This document shows positions 62,483-64,000 of a stretch of DNA of 64,000 bases, piece by piece; the first letter of the stretch is position 1; each line of letters begins with the position of its first letter. The position numbers were made by a program, and so were the translations under genes. The stretch comes from Kitasatospora albolonga (GTDB lineage Bacteria; Actinomycetota; Actinomycetes; Streptomycetales; Streptomycetaceae), in NCBI GenBank assembly GCA_002082585.1, contig CP020563.1:1-64000 (forward strand), written 5' to 3'. Below the pieces are notes generated by a model, which ran no database searches, was not told the DNA's origin, and saw nothing but the letters and a program-made list of their open reading frames with translations.

Positions 62483-64000
62483 TCACGGCCCCCGGCCGCC
62501 CGGGGAGTCCCAACCGCCCCGGGACTCCGGACCGTCCTGGGAGTCCCGGGAGTCAGGACCGTACGGCGGCGGTGACAGCGAGGACTCGACCAGGGCGAGC
62601 TGCTGGGCGAGGCTCGTCAGCCACACCTCCAGGTCGACGGAGAGCACCGTCGGCGGCTCGGCCCCCGGTGCGGTCCGGCGCCCGGGGACCGGCCGCTCCC
62701 CGGTCATCCGCGAGGCGATCCGATCGGCTTCAGCCACCAGCTCCGCCGCCCCGGCCGCCACCCGCGCCGCGTCCTCGTCCGACGCGCCGGGCGCCGGGCG
62801 CAGCCCGAAGCGCCGCAGCCAGTGGGCACCGAGGAGCATGTGGTTCGACACGATGAGCGTCGCGTGCCAGTCGGTACGGGCGTCCTCCGGGACGTCCGAG
62901 GACTCGCTGCGGTACTGGGCGTACGCCGCCTCGGCGAGGCGCAGCCGGTGGGCGGCAGGCAGGGTGTGCGGCGAGGCCCGCGAACCGCCCGGCCGCTCCA
63001 GCAGCGCCCGGGCCGTCGGCTCCACCAGCGCGGCGCACGAGCGCAGCAGCTCCGCCATGGCCCGGCGCACCTCCCGCCGCGCCCCGGCCGGCCAGGCCAG
63101 CAGCCCGCACAGCAGCCCGATCACGCTGCCGGTGACGACATCGATCATCCGCGCCTCGGAGAGCCGCCAGGTGACGGGCTCGATCTGGGCGAACGCGGTG
63201 GCGACGACCAGCGTGAACAGCCCCTGGGCGTACGCGACGCCGAGCAGCGGCCCCAGGGCGAACGCCGCCAGCATCACCGGGGCGAGCAGAGCGGCGTACG
63301 CGTCGGTGTGCGGGCCCAGCCAGATCAGGAGCGCCCCCGCCACGAGCGCCCCGGCCGCGTTCCCCGCCACCGCCAGGCGGACCGTCCGCCAGGTCGCGCC
63401 CGCCGTCGTCCGGCCGAGGGTCAGGACGGCCAGCAGCACCCAGAAGCCGTGGGCCAGGTCGAGGGAACCGGCCACCGCGCGGGCGGCGGCGAGTCCGAGC
63501 GCGGTCCGTACGGCGTTCTGGAACAGCACCGACCGGAACGTCACGTTGCCTGCGACGCGCCGGGCCCACAGCCTGGGCGTGGACAGCTCCGCGTACCAGA
63601 ACAGCTCGCGCGGGACGGCCGGAGCGGTGGGCCTGCCGTGCGCGGCGATGTCGGTGGTGACCTCCACCATCCGCGCCGATTCGGCCAGCGCCAGCACCCG
63701 CGACCGCCGCCGCTCCACGGCGACCGGGGGCCGTTCGCCGGGCGGTCCGGACGCCCCGCGTACGCGCTCCGCCTGGAAGTCCCGCATCGCCGCCTCCAGG
63801 GCCCCGGCCGGGGGCGGGCCGCCGCCGGTGCGCAGGAGGCGGGCGCAGTCGGTGCACAGCCCGGCGACGCGCTCCAGGAGGGCGGCGGAGGCGGGGTCGG
63901 CGGCCGGTGGGGCCTCGGCGAGCGTGGCGAGCTGGTTCAGGAGTCTGCGGACCGTACGGCCCGCCTGTTCCAGCGCACGGTCCGTGCGCCCCGCGCCCGC
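62483..64000 (-). CDS. FUSC-family (fusaric acid/aromatic efflux-like) membrane protein, 5' end beyond the window
   Basis: At least 505 codons with the start missing. The frame stays open from 63787 to the right edge, so the internal ATG at 63787 is not the start. The membrane half has TALGLAAARAVAGSLDLAHG, FWVLLAVLTLGRTTAGATWR, LLAPVMLAAFALGPLLGVAY, typical FUSC helices, followed by a cytoplasmic helical domain (EAAYAQYRSESSDVPEDARTD-like). Such proteins are thought to export aromatic acids. The visible N-terminal part (LLNQLATLAEAPPAADPAS, LLERVAGLCTDCARLL) is helical. Converges with the GH30 gene. Confidence 0.83.
   Translation of the reverse strand, partial: AGAGRTDRALEQAGRTVRRLLNQLATLAEAPPAADPASAALLERVAGLCTDCARLLRTGGGPPPAGALEAAMRDFQAERVRGASGPPGERPPVAVERRRSRVLALAESARMVEVTTDIAAHGRPTAPAVPRELFWYAELSTPRLWARRVAGNVTFRSVLFQNAVRTALGLAAARAVAGSLDLAHGFWVLLAVLTLGRTTAGATWRTVRLAVAGNAAGALVAGALLIWLGPHTDAYAALLAPVMLAAFALGPLLGVAYAQGLFTLVVATAFAQIEPVTWRLSEARMIDVVTGSVIGLLCGLLAWPAGARREVRRAMAELLRSCAALVEPTARALLERPGGSRASPHTLPAAHRLRLAEAAYAQYRSESSDVPEDARTDWHATLIVSNHMLLGAHWLRRFGLRPAPGASDEDAARVAAGAAELVAEADRIASRMTGERPVPGRRTAPGAEPPTVLSVDLEVWLTSLAQQLALVESSLSPPPYGPDSRDSQDGPESRGGWDSPGGRGP

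Overview
The window is high-GC actinobacterial DNA, almost certainly Streptomyces: strong third-position G/C, many GTG starts, GTGA/ATGA stop-start overlaps, Tat and Sec secreted polysaccharide enzymes, a HelD/HelR-type RNA polymerase recycling ATPase and a complete crtEIBV/crtYTU carotenoid locus.

Layout. (1) 129-13127: one giant hybrid synthase on the + strand. Domain order is fatty-acyl-AMP ligase (FAAL), ACP, KS, AT (malonyl-type), KR, ACP, C, A, PCP, C, then an NAD(P)-binding domain resembling acyl-ACP reductases. From about 3547 on the frame is broken about every 330 bp. Nearly all breaks look like single-base losses in short G/C runs, which points to sequence error more than decay. Linkers carry low-complexity repeats. 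The right end stops abruptly at a transposase remnant (13128-13333). (2) 13395-16702: a PNPOx-like flavoprotein, a small secreted protein and the HelR-like ATPase, which lies behind a perfect 40-bp palindrome overlapping its promoter. (3) 16820-28306: a glycosaminoglycan-type utilisation locus with a SIS isomerase, class II aldolase, phosphatase-superfamily enzyme, 2-hydroxyacid dehydrogenase, sugar ABC transporter, DeoR-LacI chimeric regulator and a Tat-exported PL8 lyase. Shared motifs in the intergenic regions suggest one regulon. (4) 28490-31957: a solitary binding-protein fold, small proteins and a tight operon of HemK2/MTQ2-like methyltransferase, CDGSH Fe-S protein and haem-oxygenase-like diiron oxidase. 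(5) 32263-40783: isorenieratene-type carotenoid cluster, crtE-I-B-V converging on crtY-T-U. (6) 40982-46738: unknown helical protein, HTH/DUF4180 pair, DrrAB-like ABC exporter, DUF4097 protein, ribbon-helix-helix regulator and DoxX protein. The regulator and DoxX genes are divergent and separated by seven TGG(C/G)(G/A)CCA-like boxes spaced in helical turns. (7) 46833-58770: TetR, SGNH hydrolase, sirtuin, FtsX-type ABC system, ThpR, ICL/PEP-mutase family enzyme, OhrR/Ohr pair with a perfect 32-bp operator, a double alpha/beta-hydrolase and a MerR regulator. (8) 58829-64000: a secreted DUF4430 protein behind a cobalamin riboswitch, TetR, a secreted GH30-ricin glycosidase and the 3' part of a FUSC-type membrane protein that runs off the right edge.

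No rRNA, tRNA or CRISPR array was seen. Outside 3.5-12.8 kb the genes are intact, so the damage in the synthase is local.
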